DNA of 64,000 nt from Oscillospiraceae bacterium. Its GTDB lineage: Bacteria > Bacillota > Clostridia > Oscillospirales > Oscillospiraceae. Below the pieces are notes generated by a model. The model had not been told where the DNA came from, ran no database searches, and saw nothing but the letters and a program-made list of their open reading frames with translations. Position 1 is the first letter of the stretch. Each line of letters starts with the position of its first letter. The translations under genes and the position numbers were made by a program. The stretch is taken from NCBI GenBank assembly GCA_015067545.1, contig SVMG01000001.1:124001-188000 (forward strand), written 5' to 3'. Shown here in pieces: positions 52,629 through 62,451 of this stretch.

Positions 52629-52712
52629 ATCCCACTGCTCAAACATGGGTCATTCCGAGCCAGTGACATCGGTCACTGGTTCGCAATGACATGCGAATTA
52701 AGCAGTGGGATA
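52629..52712 (-). terminator. Long palindromic terminator after polC
   Basis: ATCCCACTGCT at 52629-52639 pairs with AGCAGTGGGAT at 52701-52711, and CCAGTGAC-atcg-GTCACTGG forms the core. On the minus strand a TTTTTT run follows. The stem is over 30 bp with interruptions, far more than termination needs, so it may be a repetitive palindromic element reused as a terminator. Confidence 0.8.
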
Positions 52713-52718
52713 ATTCAA

Positions 52719-55700
52719 TTAGAACAAACTCACCTGACTGGTGTCCGGCAAATTGCCGAAAGCGCCGCCCTCTTTCAGTATCTGAATGTGGGTCTTAGAG
52801 ACCTTGGGACAAGCCGCCGCAACCTCTTCGATGGAAAGGAACGTCTTACCTTCCCGGCCGCGAACCAAATCCAGAGCAGCGTTTTCGCCCAATCCGGAAA
52901 TGGCTACAAAGGGCGGGCGGATCTTGCCGTCCTCCACCTCAAACCGGGTAGCCTGGCTCTTGTAAAGGTCAATGGGCAGGAACTCATAGCCACGAAGATA
53001 GAATTCATAACACACTTCCAGCGTGGTCAGCAGGTCCTCATCCTTATCCGTAGCATTCTCGTTTCCGTCGATCGCCTGGATATTTTCCTTTACTGCTTCC
53101 AGACCGGTGGTCATCAGTGCAGCGTCAAAGCCACCCTTCTGACTGCGGCGATAGAAATAGGCTGCATAGAACGCCAGCGGATGATAAACCTTGAACCAGG
53201 CAATGCGGAATGCCATCATAACATAGGCAACCGCGTGAGCCTTTGGGAACAGATACTTGATCTTCTTACAGGAACCGATATACCAGTCCGGCACACCAGC
53301 GGCCTTCATTTCTTCCTCCGCGCCGTCCGGCAAACCCTTGCCTTTACGCACCATCTCCATGATCTTGAATGCCCGCTTTTCCGGCAGGCCCATGGAGATC
53401 AGGTACAGCATAATATCGTCACGACAGCCGATGGTGCCGTCCACAGTGGTGGTCTTGGAGGTGATCAGATCCCGGGCATTACCCAGCCACACATCCGTGC
53501 CATGGGTGTAGCCGGAAATACGAACAAGGAAGTCAAACTTCTTGGGCATGGTATCAAGCAGTACGCCCCGGGTGAATCGGGTGTTGAATTCCGGCACAGC
53601 TACCGCACCTGTCGGGCCGAGAATGGGATCATTTTCGTAGCCAAGCACCTTGGAGGAAGTGAAAATGGACATCGTCTTTTGATCATCCAGAGGAATCGTC
53701 TTGGCATCCACGCTTGTGATATTCTCCATGTAGCGGATCATGGTTGGGTCATCGTGACCAAGCATGTCCAGCTTCAGCAGATTCTCTTCCATGGAGTGAT
53801 ATTCAAAGTGGGTGGTGATCTGATCAGAATTGGGGTCGTCCGCAGGGTGCTGCACCGGGCAGAAGTCCCAAATTTCATTCTCCTGGGGGATGACCACCAG
53901 TCCGCCGGGATGCTGACCTGTGGTACGGCGAACGCCGACGCAGCCGGCCGCAAGGCGCGCTTCTTCTGCCCGTGAAGCATTCTTGCCCCGTTCGGAGAGA
54001 TACTTCTTCACATAGCCAAAGGCAGTCTTCTCCGCAACCGTGCCAATGGTTCCCGCACGGAAAACATGGGACGAGCCGAACATGGAAATACAGTATTGGT
54101 GAGCGTTGGCCTGATACTCGCCGGAGAAATTCAGGTCGATATCCGGCACTTTATCGCCGCCGAAGCCCAAAAAGGTCTCGAAAGGAATGTTGAAGCCATC
54201 CTTTTCCATTTTTGTACCGCAAATGGGGCACACAGAATCCGGCAAGTCCGCGCCACAGTTAAATTCCTTGGGTACATCCAAAATGGTATGCTTACACTCC
54301 GGATTCGGACAGCGGTAGTGTGGTGGGAAGGAATTCACTTCCGTAATTCCCGACAAAAATGCCACAATGGACGAACCCACCGAGCCACGGGAGCCAACCA
54401 AATAGCCATGCTCCAGGGAGTTCTGAACCAATTTCTGCGCCGACATGTAAATCACATCGTAGTGACAGGAAATGATGTCGTTCAGTTCCGTCTCAACACG
54501 CTTGACCATCAGTTCCGGAGGATTGTCACCATACAGCCGGTGGAACTTGGTGTAAACCAGGTTTTTCAGGTCCTCAACGGAATTTTCGATCTTAGGAGCA
54601 AACAAATTGTGCGGCACCGGACGCAGCTTTTCACACATATCGGCGATCATGTTGGTATTCTTAACGACAACCTCATAGGCCTTTTCTGCGCCTAAGTAGG
54701 AGAATTCCTCCAACATATCGTCAGTGGTGCGGAAGTACAGGGGGTTATCTCGGTCACAGTCGTCAAAACCCTTGGTAGCCAGAAGAATGTGCCGGAAAAT
54801 TTCGTCCTCGGGATTGAGGAAGTGTACATCGCCTGTTGCAACCACAGGAATACCCAATTCCTCGCCGATCCGAACGATGGTACGGTTGAACTCCCGAAGC
54901 TCTTCATCGTCCTTTGCAATGCCCTTTGCAAGCATAAAGCGGTTGTTGGCAAGGGGCTGGATCTCGAGAAAATCATAAAAAGAAGCGATCCGTTTGATCT
55001 CATCTTCGCTTTTTTGTGACAAAATCGCCTGGAACAGCTCGCCAGCCTCGCAAGCGGAACCCACGATCAAGCCCTCTCGCAGAGCCATCAGCTCTGACTT
55101 GGGAATGCGGGGCGCGCCACGCTTGAAGTGCTTCAAATTGGCGTCGGATATCAAGTGATAAAGGTTGCGCAGGCCCTGCTGATTCTTGGCAAACAGGATA
55201 ATATGACGGGCATGGCGGTTATCAATGCGGCTCTGTGCACGCAATGTGGCCATCACCGGGTTGATCTCCTGCAAAGTGTGGATATCATGTTCTTCTTCCA
55301 GCTTCTTCAGCAGGCGCGCCATGATACTGCCGCAAATCACCGCATCATCCGCTGCACGGTGGTGGTTAAAGTCCGGCAGGCTCAGGGCATTCGCCACGAT
55401 ATCCAGCTTAAACTTGTTCAGCTGAGGCAAGAGATTTTGGGAAAGGATCAAGGTATCCGCCGCAGTAAAATTGTACGGCAGACCCAATTTTGCACAGGCA
55501 GCACGGATAAAACCGGTGTCAAAATCGGAATTGTGCGCGACCAAAACACGGTCACCTACAAATTCCAGGAATTTGGGCAGCACCGCTTCAATGGTCGGTG
55601 CGCCAAGAAGCATATTGTCTGTGATGCCGGTCAGCTCGATGATCTTCGGATCCAGCTTTCTGCCCGGGGCAACAAAGGTCTGGAAACGGTCAACCTCCCT

Positions 55701-57026
55701 GCCCTCTTTCATGATCACCGCACCAATCTCAATAATGGTGTCTGTGCGGGAAGACAGGCCGGTGGTCTCAAGATCAAATGCCACAAATTCCTGGTCAAAG
55801 GACATATCCTGCTGACCGTGGACAACGATCCGGTCATCCACATCGTTGACAAAATAGCCTTCACAGCCATAAAGCACCTTAAAGTCTTCATCTGTTCCGG
55901 CAACCTTCAGATTACCCTTCCAGGATTCCACTGCGTGCAGAGCATCCGTAAAGGACTGGCAGCAACCGTGGTCGGTAATTGCCATGGCCTTGTGGCCCCA
56001 TGCCGCCGCCTGCTTCACAGCATCGCCCGTATTGGTCAGGGCATCCATACTGCTCATATTTGTATGCAGATGCAGCTCCACCCGCTTCATACCCTCGGCC
56101 TTGTCCATGCGCTTTGGCATGGAGCCTGCCATCATGGCAACCGGCTTCAAAATCATCTCGTTGTCAAACTGGTTGATCATCAGCCTGCCCTGGATCCGCA
56201 GGACTGCGCCTACTTTTACGTTTTCCAGGAAAGGTTTTGCTTCTCCCGGTTCCATAAAACGGTTGATCCGAACAGAGCCGGTATTGTCGGTCATGTCAAA
56301 ATTGATCACCCAGGCATTTCGCTTCTTCAGCTCCTTGTGATCAACGGCAAAGACTCTGCCCTCTACGATCACAGTGCCCATATCCAAATTAAGATTCCGC
56401 ATAGGCGTATTTGTGCCACGGATGGGTTTGCCAAACAACGCATCGCTTTGCGCAGCAGTCTCTTTTTTCGGGGTTTGCGCCTGCGTGGGAAGCTCAGAGA
56501 TCAGATCGCCCCGCATTTTCTCCATGGCTTCAAACAGTTCATTTCCCTCAAGGGCCTGTCCTGCCTCGATGACGATGGACACCGGCACACCAAACTGTTG
56601 CGTAAGCTGCTCCTGCACAGCCGGAACGCACTTCTGCAGCTCTTTTTTGCCATTGGCAACCAGGGTGACTGTGAGCGTGGTATCCTCCCAGCTCCATTTT
56701 GCACCTGCAAGAGAACCCCGGGTCATGGTATTTTCGTTGACAAACAGCTCCAAAATATCCTCATGAAGCATATTTTGCAGTTCCGTTTTGGGATATGTAG
56801 CGGTCAACTGAAAAGCACGCAGATCGTAGATCTGGCAAATTTCCGCAGATACTGTCTGCAATTGCCTGTGAGAGATATACCGTTCACAGCGAATGACCAT
56901 GCTGATCTTCCGTGCCAGCGGATCTAAATCCGCAGCAACAATGGCCGCCTGAGAGATCGCATTTTTCAGCGACTCAGGCGGCTCATAGTCTGAAAACATA
57001 TTCAAAAAATAGGTTTTCTCTTCCAT
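52719..57026 (-). CDS. polC: DNA polymerase III PolC-type
   Basis: 1435 residues, the normal length for PolC. Order: N-terminal domain, OB fold (VIVEGRVFAVDHKELKKRNAW and on), PHP domain (ELHLHTNMSSMDA), an inserted DnaQ-like 3'-5' exonuclease (FDLETTGLSSRTDTIIEIGA, later HNSDFDTGFI), a zinc-binding cysteine set (CPNPEC, CPICG) and the polymerase palm with PDIDLNFSGEYQ. It is the main replicase of low-GC Gram-positives and proofreads itself. It follows ispG after 8 bases and ends at a long palindromic terminator. Confidence 0.97.
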   Translation of the reverse strand: MEEKTYFLNMFSDYEPPESLKNAISQAAIVAADLDPLARKISMVIRCERYISHRQLQTVSAEICQIYDLRAFQLTATYPKTELQNMLHEDILELFVNENTMTRGSLAGAKWSWEDTTLTVTLVANGKKELQKCVPAVQEQLTQQFGVPVSIVIEAGQALEGNELFEAMEKMRGDLISELPTQAQTPKKETAAQSDALFGKPIRGTNTPMRNLNLDMGTVIVEGRVFAVDHKELKKRNAWVINFDMTDNTGSVRINRFMEPGEAKPFLENVKVGAVLRIQGRLMINQFDNEMILKPVAMMAGSMPKRMDKAEGMKRVELHLHTNMSSMDALTNTGDAVKQAAAWGHKAMAITDHGCCQSFTDALHAVESWKGNLKVAGTDEDFKVLYGCEGYFVNDVDDRIVVHGQQDMSFDQEFVAFDLETTGLSSRTDTIIEIGAVIMKEGREVDRFQTFVAPGRKLDPKIIELTGITDNMLLGAPTIEAVLPKFLEFVGDRVLVAHNSDFDTGFIRAACAKLGLPYNFTAADTLILSQNLLPQLNKFKLDIVANALSLPDFNHHRAADDAVICGSIMARLLKKLEEEHDIHTLQEINPVMATLRAQSRIDNRHARHIILFAKNQQGLRNLYHLISDANLKHFKRGAPRIPKSELMALREGLIVGSACEAGELFQAILSQKSEDEIKRIASFYDFLEIQPLANNRFMLAKGIAKDDEELREFNRTIVRIGEELGIPVVATGDVHFLNPEDEIFRHILLATKGFDDCDRDNPLYFRTTDDMLEEFSYLGAEKAYEVVVKNTNMIADMCEKLRPVPHNLFAPKIENSVEDLKNLVYTKFHRLYGDNPPELMVKRVETELNDIISCHYDVIYMSAQKLVQNSLEHGYLVGSRGSVGSSIVAFLSGITEVNSFPPHYRCPNPECKHTILDVPKEFNCGADLPDSVCPICGTKMEKDGFNIPFETFLGFGGDKVPDIDLNFSGEYQANAHQYCISMFGSSHVFRAGTIGTVAEKTAFGYVKKYLSERGKNASRAEEARLAAGCVGVRRTTGQHPGGLVVIPQENEIWDFCPVQHPADDPNSDQITTHFEYHSMEENLLKLDMLGHDDPTMIRYMENITSVDAKTIPLDDQKTMSIFTSSKVLGYENDPILGPTGAVAVPEFNTRFTRGVLLDTMPKKFDFLVRISGYTHGTDVWLGNARDLITSKTTTVDGTIGCRDDIMLYLISMGLPEKRAFKIMEMVRKGKGLPDGAEEEMKAAGVPDWYIGSCKKIKYLFPKAHAVAYVMMAFRIAWFKVYHPLAFYAAYFYRRSQKGGFDAALMTTGLEAVKENIQAIDGNENATDKDEDLLTTLEVCYEFYLRGYEFLPIDLYKSQATRFEVEDGKIRPPFVAISGLGENAALDLVRGREGKTFLSIEEVAAACPKVSKTHIQILKEGGAFGNLPDTSQVSLF

Positions 57027-57034
57027 GAATGTCC

Positions 57035-58072
57035 TTACAAACTTTTGATTTTTTCCAACAGCGCATGCAGAAGCTCATCATACGGAAGTTTTGCAACCTG
57101 CACACCTTTTTCAAATATCATACCAAAGCCATCGCCGCCGGCGATGCCGATGTCTGCTTCCCGCGCTTCTCCCGGGCCATTGACCACACAACCCATAACT
57201 GCTACGGTAATTGGCTTTTGGCAATCCTTCAGTGCCTCATCCACACGGTTCACCAGGCCGATAAGGTCGATGCTCGTACGTCCGCAGGTGGGGCAGGAAA
57301 TGATGTTTACGCCCTCCTTGCGCAGTCCGGCGGCCTTAAGAATGTCCTTTGCAGCATATACCTCCTGCACGGGATCATCCGTCAAGCTGACGCGGATGGT
57401 GTCACCGATGCCGTCCAAGAGCAGTGCGCCGATGCCCATGGCTGACTTGATCATACCCATTTTCACGGGGCCGGTCTCCGTCACGCCAATGTGCAGCGGA
57501 TAGTCGCATTTGCTGCGGAACAGCCGGCAGGCAGCAACCATGGTAGGCACAGTGGACGACTTCATAGAAAGGCAGGTATCATAAAAACCGTACTTTTCCA
57601 GCAGCTCCAAATGCTCGAAGGCGCTCTCCACCAAAGCTTCTGCAGTGGGGTGGCCGTACTTTTCCAGCAGACGCTTATCCAGGCTGCCGCCATTGACGCC
57701 AATCCGGATGGGAATGTTCTTATCCTTACAAACATCTACGACCGCCTTGACCCGATCCTCGCCGCCGATATTGCCGGGGTTGATGCGGATCTTGGACGCG
57801 CCGCCCTCCGCGGCCGCAATGGCCAGCTTGTAGTCAAAGTGAATGTCAGCAACCAGAGGCAGCTCGCTTTCCTTGCAGATCTCTGCAAATCCCCGGGCCG
57901 CTTCCATATTTTGAACGGACAACCGGGCGATCTGACAGCCCGCAGTCTTTAACGCACGGATCTGTGCCAAAGAACCGGCAACATCCGTTGTTTTTGTGTT
58001 AAGCATGGACTGGATCACAACCGGCGCTCCACCGCCGATGGGCACGCCGCCCACATGAATCTGTCTTGTCAT
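57035..58072 (-). CDS. ispG: 4-hydroxy-3-methylbut-2-en-1-yl diphosphate synthase
   Basis: 345 residues. The [4Fe-4S] enzyme of the MEP pathway; cluster cysteines lie in ISCPTCGRT and in CVVNGPGEA near the C-terminus. VQSMLNTKTTDV near the N-terminus and NPGNIGG are typical. The ATG at 58072 follows AGGGG 5 bases after the rseP stop; a longer frame overlaps rseP. It works downstream of Dxr, encoded two genes upstream. Confidence 0.96.
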   Translation of the reverse strand: MTRQIHVGGVPIGGGAPVVIQSMLNTKTTDVAGSLAQIRALKTAGCQIARLSVQNMEAARGFAEICKESELPLVADIHFDYKLAIAAAEGGASKIRINPGNIGGEDRVKAVVDVCKDKNIPIRIGVNGGSLDKRLLEKYGHPTAEALVESAFEHLELLEKYGFYDTCLSMKSSTVPTMVAACRLFRSKCDYPLHIGVTETGPVKMGMIKSAMGIGALLLDGIGDTIRVSLTDDPVQEVYAAKDILKAAGLRKEGVNIISCPTCGRTSIDLIGLVNRVDEALKDCQKPITVAVMGCVVNGPGEAREADIGIAGGDGFGMIFEKGVQVAKLPYDELLHALLEKIKSL

Positions 58073-58076
58073 AGGC

Positions 58077-59141
58077 TTACCCCTTAAAAATCGTGAAAAT
58101 GTCCTTAAACATAACAAACGCCATGAAGCCAAGCAGCAAGATCATGCCGCCTGCATGGATATAGCCTTCGATTTTCGGATTTACGGGCTTCTTGGTGATC
58201 TTTACAATGGCTGTGGTGATCAGAAGTGCGAACACGCGGCCGCCATCGAGTGCAGGAATGGGAAGCATGTTCATAACGCCAAGGTTGATTGCGATGAAGC
58301 CGCCAAAATACAGCATATTCAGCACAGCACTCCACACAGATGCGGAGGCATTGGCCATGTCGCTCATCATTCCCACAATACCCACCGGGCCGGTAAGATC
58401 ACCAACGCCTGCCTCACCGGAGAAAAGCATCCCCAGGCTCATCCACACCATTTCCACGAAGGAGACGCAGTCCAGCCAGGAATGGGAGATCACTTCACCG
58501 AAGGTCAAGCGTCTTGTTTTCCATGTCAATCCGTAGTACAGGCCAGCTTCTCCTTCGGCATCCTGCTGAAACTCCCGAAGCTCAAAGGTGACATCCTGCA
58601 GAAGCACCTGCTTTCCGTCACGAAGAACCAAAACATCCAGCTTCTTTGCTTCATCATTTTTGCCGAGAATCTTGTCAAAATCGGATGTATGTTCAACAGC
58701 ATAGCCGTCAATTTGGAGTATCACATCGTCTGCCTGCAGACCGCCCTCCTCCATCAGAGCGCTGCCGGTGCGCAGGCTCTCGATCTCAGGGATCGGAGTC
58801 AGGGCAAAGGAATTCACCAGCACCACGATCAGGAAGCCTGCCACCAGATTCATGGCAGAGCCGGCCACCAAAATGATCAGCCGCTTCCACCACGCCGCTT
58901 TTTGGAAAGACCGGGGATTGTCGGTATCCTGATCCTCGCCCTCCATGGCGCAGTAGCCGCCAATGGGAATGCAGCGGATAGAATACAGGGTCTCGCCCCT
59001 CTGCTTTTTCCAAATGGCCGGGCCCATGAACATGGCAAACTCATTAACCTGCACGCCGGAAAGCTTTGCGGTTATAAAATGGCCAAATTCATGGATAAAG
59101 ATGAGAAAGCTAAATATTAAAATTGCAAAGATAATACTCAT
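58077..59141 (-). CDS. rseP: RIP metalloprotease RseP/RasP (site-2 protease)
   Basis: 354 residues. HEFGH at residues 17-21 in the first membrane helix and NMLPIPALDGGR in a C-terminal helix supply the zinc site; a PDZ domain lies between (about 120-180). In Firmicutes RasP cleaves anti-sigma factors and signal peptide remnants inside the membrane. The ATG at 59141 follows GAGG by 6 bases. A TTG four codons earlier is less likely. Confidence 0.95.
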   Translation of the reverse strand: MSIIFAILIFSFLIFIHEFGHFITAKLSGVQVNEFAMFMGPAIWKKQRGETLYSIRCIPIGGYCAMEGEDQDTDNPRSFQKAAWWKRLIILVAGSAMNLVAGFLIVVLVNSFALTPIPEIESLRTGSALMEEGGLQADDVILQIDGYAVEHTSDFDKILGKNDEAKKLDVLVLRDGKQVLLQDVTFELREFQQDAEGEAGLYYGLTWKTRRLTFGEVISHSWLDCVSFVEMVWMSLGMLFSGEAGVGDLTGPVGIVGMMSDMANASASVWSAVLNMLYFGGFIAINLGVMNMLPIPALDGGRVFALLITTAIVKITKKPVNPKIEGYIHAGGMILLLGFMAFVMFKDIFTIFKG

Positions 59142-59149
59142 AAACAGCC

Positions 59150-60301
59150 TCAATTACTTGTTTTTTCAGCAATATACTCCCGGGCAAGCCGGTCAGATTC
59201 CAAAATCTGCTCCAAATTGGGATCTGCGATAAAGGAAACGGTATTGACTGCACCCAAAACAAGATCATAAATGTCATAAAATGCGATCTTATCCTGCAGA
59301 TACAGGGCTACTGCCGCTTCATTTGCGCCATTCATCACAGCACAGGCGTTGCCGCCCTTGGCGGCGCAATCCATGGCTAATTTCAGACAGGGAAATGCTT
59401 CCATGTCAGGCTTGGCGAAGGTCAGAGCGCCGCAGGTAGTCAGATCCAACGCATCCACCGGGCACTCCAGCCGCTTGGGATATGTCAGCGCCAGCTGAAT
59501 GGGCAGACGCATATCCGGTGTACCCATCTGCGCCATCACCGCGCCGTCGATGCATTCCACCATACTGTGGACAATGCTCTGTCGGTGAATGACCACATCT
59601 ACCTGCTCCAGGGGCAGATCGTATAGGCGCATAGCTTCGATCACCTCAAGACCCTTATTCATAAGGGTAGCGCAGTCGATGGTGATTTTTTCACCCATCT
59701 TCCAGTTGGGGTGCTTCAAAGCATCCGCCCGGGTCACATGGCTCAGTTCTTCCCGCTTCATGCCATAGAACGGGCCGCCGGAACAGGTCAGAATCAATTT
59801 CTTTACTTCACGCTTATCACGAATGCCCATCAGGCACTGAAAGATCGCGGAATGCTCAGAATCTACGGGGATGATCTCAGCGTTATATGCCTTCGTTTCC
59901 CGCATCACCAGTTCGCCTGCGCATACAAGTGTCTCTTTGTTGGCAAGGCCGATGCGCTTTCCGGCCCGAATAGCTGCCAGTGTGGGTTTCAGCCCCAGCA
60001 TGCCCACCACAGCGGTGATCACACAGTCAACGCCCTCCATGGTGGCTGCCTCGATCAGCCCCTCCTCACCCCAAGAGACCCGGGTGGGAAGATCTGCAAT
60101 TTTCAATCTCAAGGATTCTGCCGCTTCTTCGGTAGCCATAACGGCAAGAGCTGGCCGGAACTGGTGGCATTGCTCTGCCATCCGATCCACGCTTGTGCCC
60201 GCAGTCAATGCAGCGACACAAACATCCAGGCGGCTGATCACATCCAGACTCTGCCGGCCGATAGAACCGGTAGAACCCAATATACTAACACATTTAACCA
60301 T
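59150..60301 (-). CDS. dxr: 1-deoxy-D-xylulose 5-phosphate reductoisomerase
   Basis: 383 residues. NADPH-binding GSTGSIGRQS lies near the N-terminus, then the metal and substrate segments VDSEHSAIFQCL and TCSGGPFYG, and SCATLMNKGLE-like CATLMNKGLEVIEA. The enzyme makes MEP, the first committed intermediate of the pathway. It lies 2 bases after cdsA. Confidence 0.97.
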   Translation of the reverse strand: MVKCVSILGSTGSIGRQSLDVISRLDVCVAALTAGTSVDRMAEQCHQFRPALAVMATEEAAESLRLKIADLPTRVSWGEEGLIEAATMEGVDCVITAVVGMLGLKPTLAAIRAGKRIGLANKETLVCAGELVMRETKAYNAEIIPVDSEHSAIFQCLMGIRDKREVKKLILTCSGGPFYGMKREELSHVTRADALKHPNWKMGEKITIDCATLMNKGLEVIEAMRLYDLPLEQVDVVIHRQSIVHSMVECIDGAVMAQMGTPDMRLPIQLALTYPKRLECPVDALDLTTCGALTFAKPDMEAFPCLKLAMDCAAKGGNACAVMNGANEAAVALYLQDKIAFYDIYDLVLGAVNTVSFIADPNLEQILESDRLAREYIAEKTSN

Positions 60302-60303
60302 AG

Positions 60304-61116
60304 TTACTCCAAAACAGGCAGAGCCATGAGCAATAATTCCGTCAACGGTGCAACGATGATCACAGAATCAAACCGATCCAGTACACCGCCGTGGCCGGGG
60401 ATCAGATTGCCGTAATCCTTGATTCCTGCCTGCCGCTTGATAGCAGAGAAGGACAGGTCACCAAAGGTTCCCGCCAGTGCTCCGATGATGCCGTATGTAA
60501 TGGCATAGAGATAATTTACATGACTGCCAAACCCTTTGTCCATGACCAGGCAATACACCAGCATTCCGATAACAGCAAACAAAATTCCGCCAAACAGGCC
60601 CTCCACACTTTTCTTGGGACTGATGGTCGGTGCCAATTTGTGCCGTCCAAAAGCACAGCCGATGAAATACGCCCCGGTATCTGCCATATAAGCAAGAATA
60701 AAGGGAAGCAGGATCACATTGCGCCCACTTCCGTCTCCCATCAAGCGAACAATGGCAGACAGGAAATACGGGATCAACACTCCGCCAACGATGCAGACTG
60801 TCAGCTTCTCAAAAGGCAGCTTTCCGTGAGAAAGAAGAATCTCTCCGAACAGCAGGGCTGCAAACACAAAAATCCCAAATAAGCCCCAGATCCTGCTCAT
60901 TCCAAGGTAACACCAGACCGGCACAAGCATTGCCATCAGCATGGTATAAAGGATCAGCCGGATATGCTTGACAAGGCCTGTTCCGTTCAGTAATTCATAC
61001 GCACCGATGGCGCATACGATACCTACAACAATGGCAAAAAGTATGGCCGGTGCGAGAAACAGAACCGCAAGCAGCACAGGGATCAAAACCAATGCCGCAA
61101 GAATTCTTGTCTTCAT
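60304..61116 (-). CDS. cdsA: Phosphatidate cytidylyltransferase
   Basis: 270 residues with about eight membrane helices. The CTP-transferase signature near the C-terminus reads SAIKRQAGIKDYGNLIPGHGG then LDRFDS. It makes CDP-diacylglycerol, the substrate of PgsA. The ATG at 61116 follows GGAGGT by 8 bases; an ATG two codons before is too close. It follows uppS by 2 bases. Confidence 0.95.
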   Translation of the reverse strand: MKTRILAALVLIPVLLAVLFLAPAILFAIVVGIVCAIGAYELLNGTGLVKHIRLILYTMLMAMLVPVWCYLGMSRIWGLFGIFVFAALLFGEILLSHGKLPFEKLTVCIVGGVLIPYFLSAIVRLMGDGSGRNVILLPFILAYMADTGAYFIGCAFGRHKLAPTISPKKSVEGLFGGILFAVIGMLVYCLVMDKGFGSHVNYLYAITYGIIGALAGTFGDLSFSAIKRQAGIKDYGNLIPGHGGVLDRFDSVIIVAPLTELLLMALPVLE

Positions 61117-61118
61117 GA

Positions 61119-61829
61119 TCATGCACCTCCAAAACGGCGGTTGCGCCGATGATACTCTGCAATGGCCGCATCCAGATCTTCCGGTGAAAAGTCCGGCCAC
61201 AGCACATTCATAAACACAAATTCGGAATAAACTGTCTGCCAGGGCAAGAAATTACTGGTGCGCAGCTCTCCGGAAGGGCGAATCACCAGCTCCGGATCGG
61301 GCACACCGGCAGAATCCAAATACTGGGAAAATACGGCTTCTGTCAGTTCTTCGATCGTTGCCTTGCCTTCCTTTACATCCCGGGCATAGGCCTTGATCCC
61401 CCGGAGGATCTCATCCCGTCCGCCGTAGTTCAGACAGAAATTCACCTGCACCTCGTGATAGTCACTTGATCGGCTTTCTGCATCCAGGCAGAGCTTGCGC
61501 AGCTCAGGACTAAGGCGGCTGAGATCGCCGAAAAAGCGGAAGCGGACATGGTTCTTCTCCATATCCCGCAGGGCTTCCTGCAAATATTTTGCCAGGAGTC
61601 TCATAATACCGGAAACCTCTTCTTCCGAGCGCTTCCAGTTCTCTGTGGAGAAGGCATAAACAGTCAAATACTCCACGCCAAGAGTGCGGCAATAATTGGC
61701 AATACGGCGAAACGCCTCGCCTCCGGCGCTGTGACCGGCAGTACGGGGTAATCCCCTTTTCTTTGCCCAACGGCCATTGCCGTCCATGATAATGGCAATG
61801 TGACGGGGTGGGGCCAATCTTTCAGCCAT
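61119..61829 (-). CDS. uppS: Isoprenyl transferase / undecaprenyl diphosphate synthase
   Basis: 236 residues. Asp16 in IIMDGNGRWAKKRG binds the magnesium-diphosphate; TAGHSAGGEAFR, the YAFSTENWKR segment and RPSGELRTSNFLPWQ complete the cis-prenyltransferase motifs. The product C55-PP is the carrier for wall polymers. AAAGGAGGAGC precedes the ATG. Confidence 0.96.
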   Translation of the reverse strand: MAERLAPPRHIAIIMDGNGRWAKKRGLPRTAGHSAGGEAFRRIANYCRTLGVEYLTVYAFSTENWKRSEEEVSGIMRLLAKYLQEALRDMEKNHVRFRFFGDLSRLSPELRKLCLDAESRSSDYHEVQVNFCLNYGGRDEILRGIKAYARDVKEGKATIEELTEAVFSQYLDSAGVPDPELVIRPSGELRTSNFLPWQTVYSEFVFMNVLWPDFSPEDLDAAIAEYHRRNRRFGGA

Positions 61830-61858
61830 CTATGCTCCTCCTTTCTTAATAACAGCAT

Positions 61859-61882
61859 ATTGGGGGCGAAACCGCCCCCAAT
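61859..61882. terminator. Hairpin between frr and uppS
   Basis: ATTGGGGGCG-aaac-CGCCCCCAAT, a 10-bp GC-rich stem with poor T-runs. It may limit read-through from pyrH-frr into uppS, or stabilise the upstream RNA. No separate promoter for uppS is obvious. Confidence 0.55.
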
Positions 61883-61893
61883 TTATGAAGGCG

Positions 61894-62448
61894 TTAGATC
61901 GCCATCAGTTCCTTTTCCTTGGCTGCCAGGCTCTCGTCAACCTTTTTGATATACTTATCCAGCATATCCTGCAGATCCTTCTCAGCCTTCTTCTGATCAT
62001 CTTCCGTGATCTCGTTGTTCTTCTTCAGCTTCTTGACGTAATCCATTCCGTCACGGCGGACGTTGCGCATAGCAACCTTGGCATCCTCGGCATACTTTTT
62101 GACCTGCTTGGTCAGATCACGACGACGCTCCTCCGTCAGCTGGGGAAAGGTCAGACGAATGATCTTGCCGTCGTTCTGAGGATTGATGCCCAGATCGGAC
62201 GCAAGGATCGCCTTTTGAATATCCTTCAGCAACGAGCCATCCCAGGGCTGGATCACCAGTGTACGGGCATCCGGAGAGGAGATATTGGCAACAGCATTCA
62301 GTGCCGTCTCCGTTCCATAGTATTCCACGGTAATGCGGTCAAGAACCTTTGCATTTGCACGGCCTGCACGAACTGCGCCGAATTCTTCATCCAAATGCTC
62401 CAGGGTTCTATCCATTTTTCTTCCGAATTCCTTAAAATCAACGCTCAT
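61894..62448 (-). CDS. frr: Ribosome recycling factor
   Basis: 184 residues. DRTLEHLDEEFGAVRAGRANAKVLDRI at the N-terminus and the ERRRDLTKQVKKYAEDAKVAMRNVRRD helix are diagnostic; both fit the tRNA-like L-shape. It splits post-termination ribosomes with EF-G. GGAGG precedes the ATG; pyrH ends 3 bases before it. Confidence 0.97.
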   Translation of the reverse strand: MSVDFKEFGRKMDRTLEHLDEEFGAVRAGRANAKVLDRITVEYYGTETALNAVANISSPDARTLVIQPWDGSLLKDIQKAILASDLGINPQNDGKIIRLTFPQLTEERRRDLTKQVKKYAEDAKVAMRNVRRDGMDYVKKLKKNNEITEDDQKKAEKDLQDMLDKYIKKVDESLAAKEKELMAI

Positions 62449-62451
62449 TGT

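Noticed and set aside
55128..56927. A 599-codon open frame antisense to polC
   Set aside because: No ribosome site, no recognisable domain, and polC is intact and conserved on the other strand.
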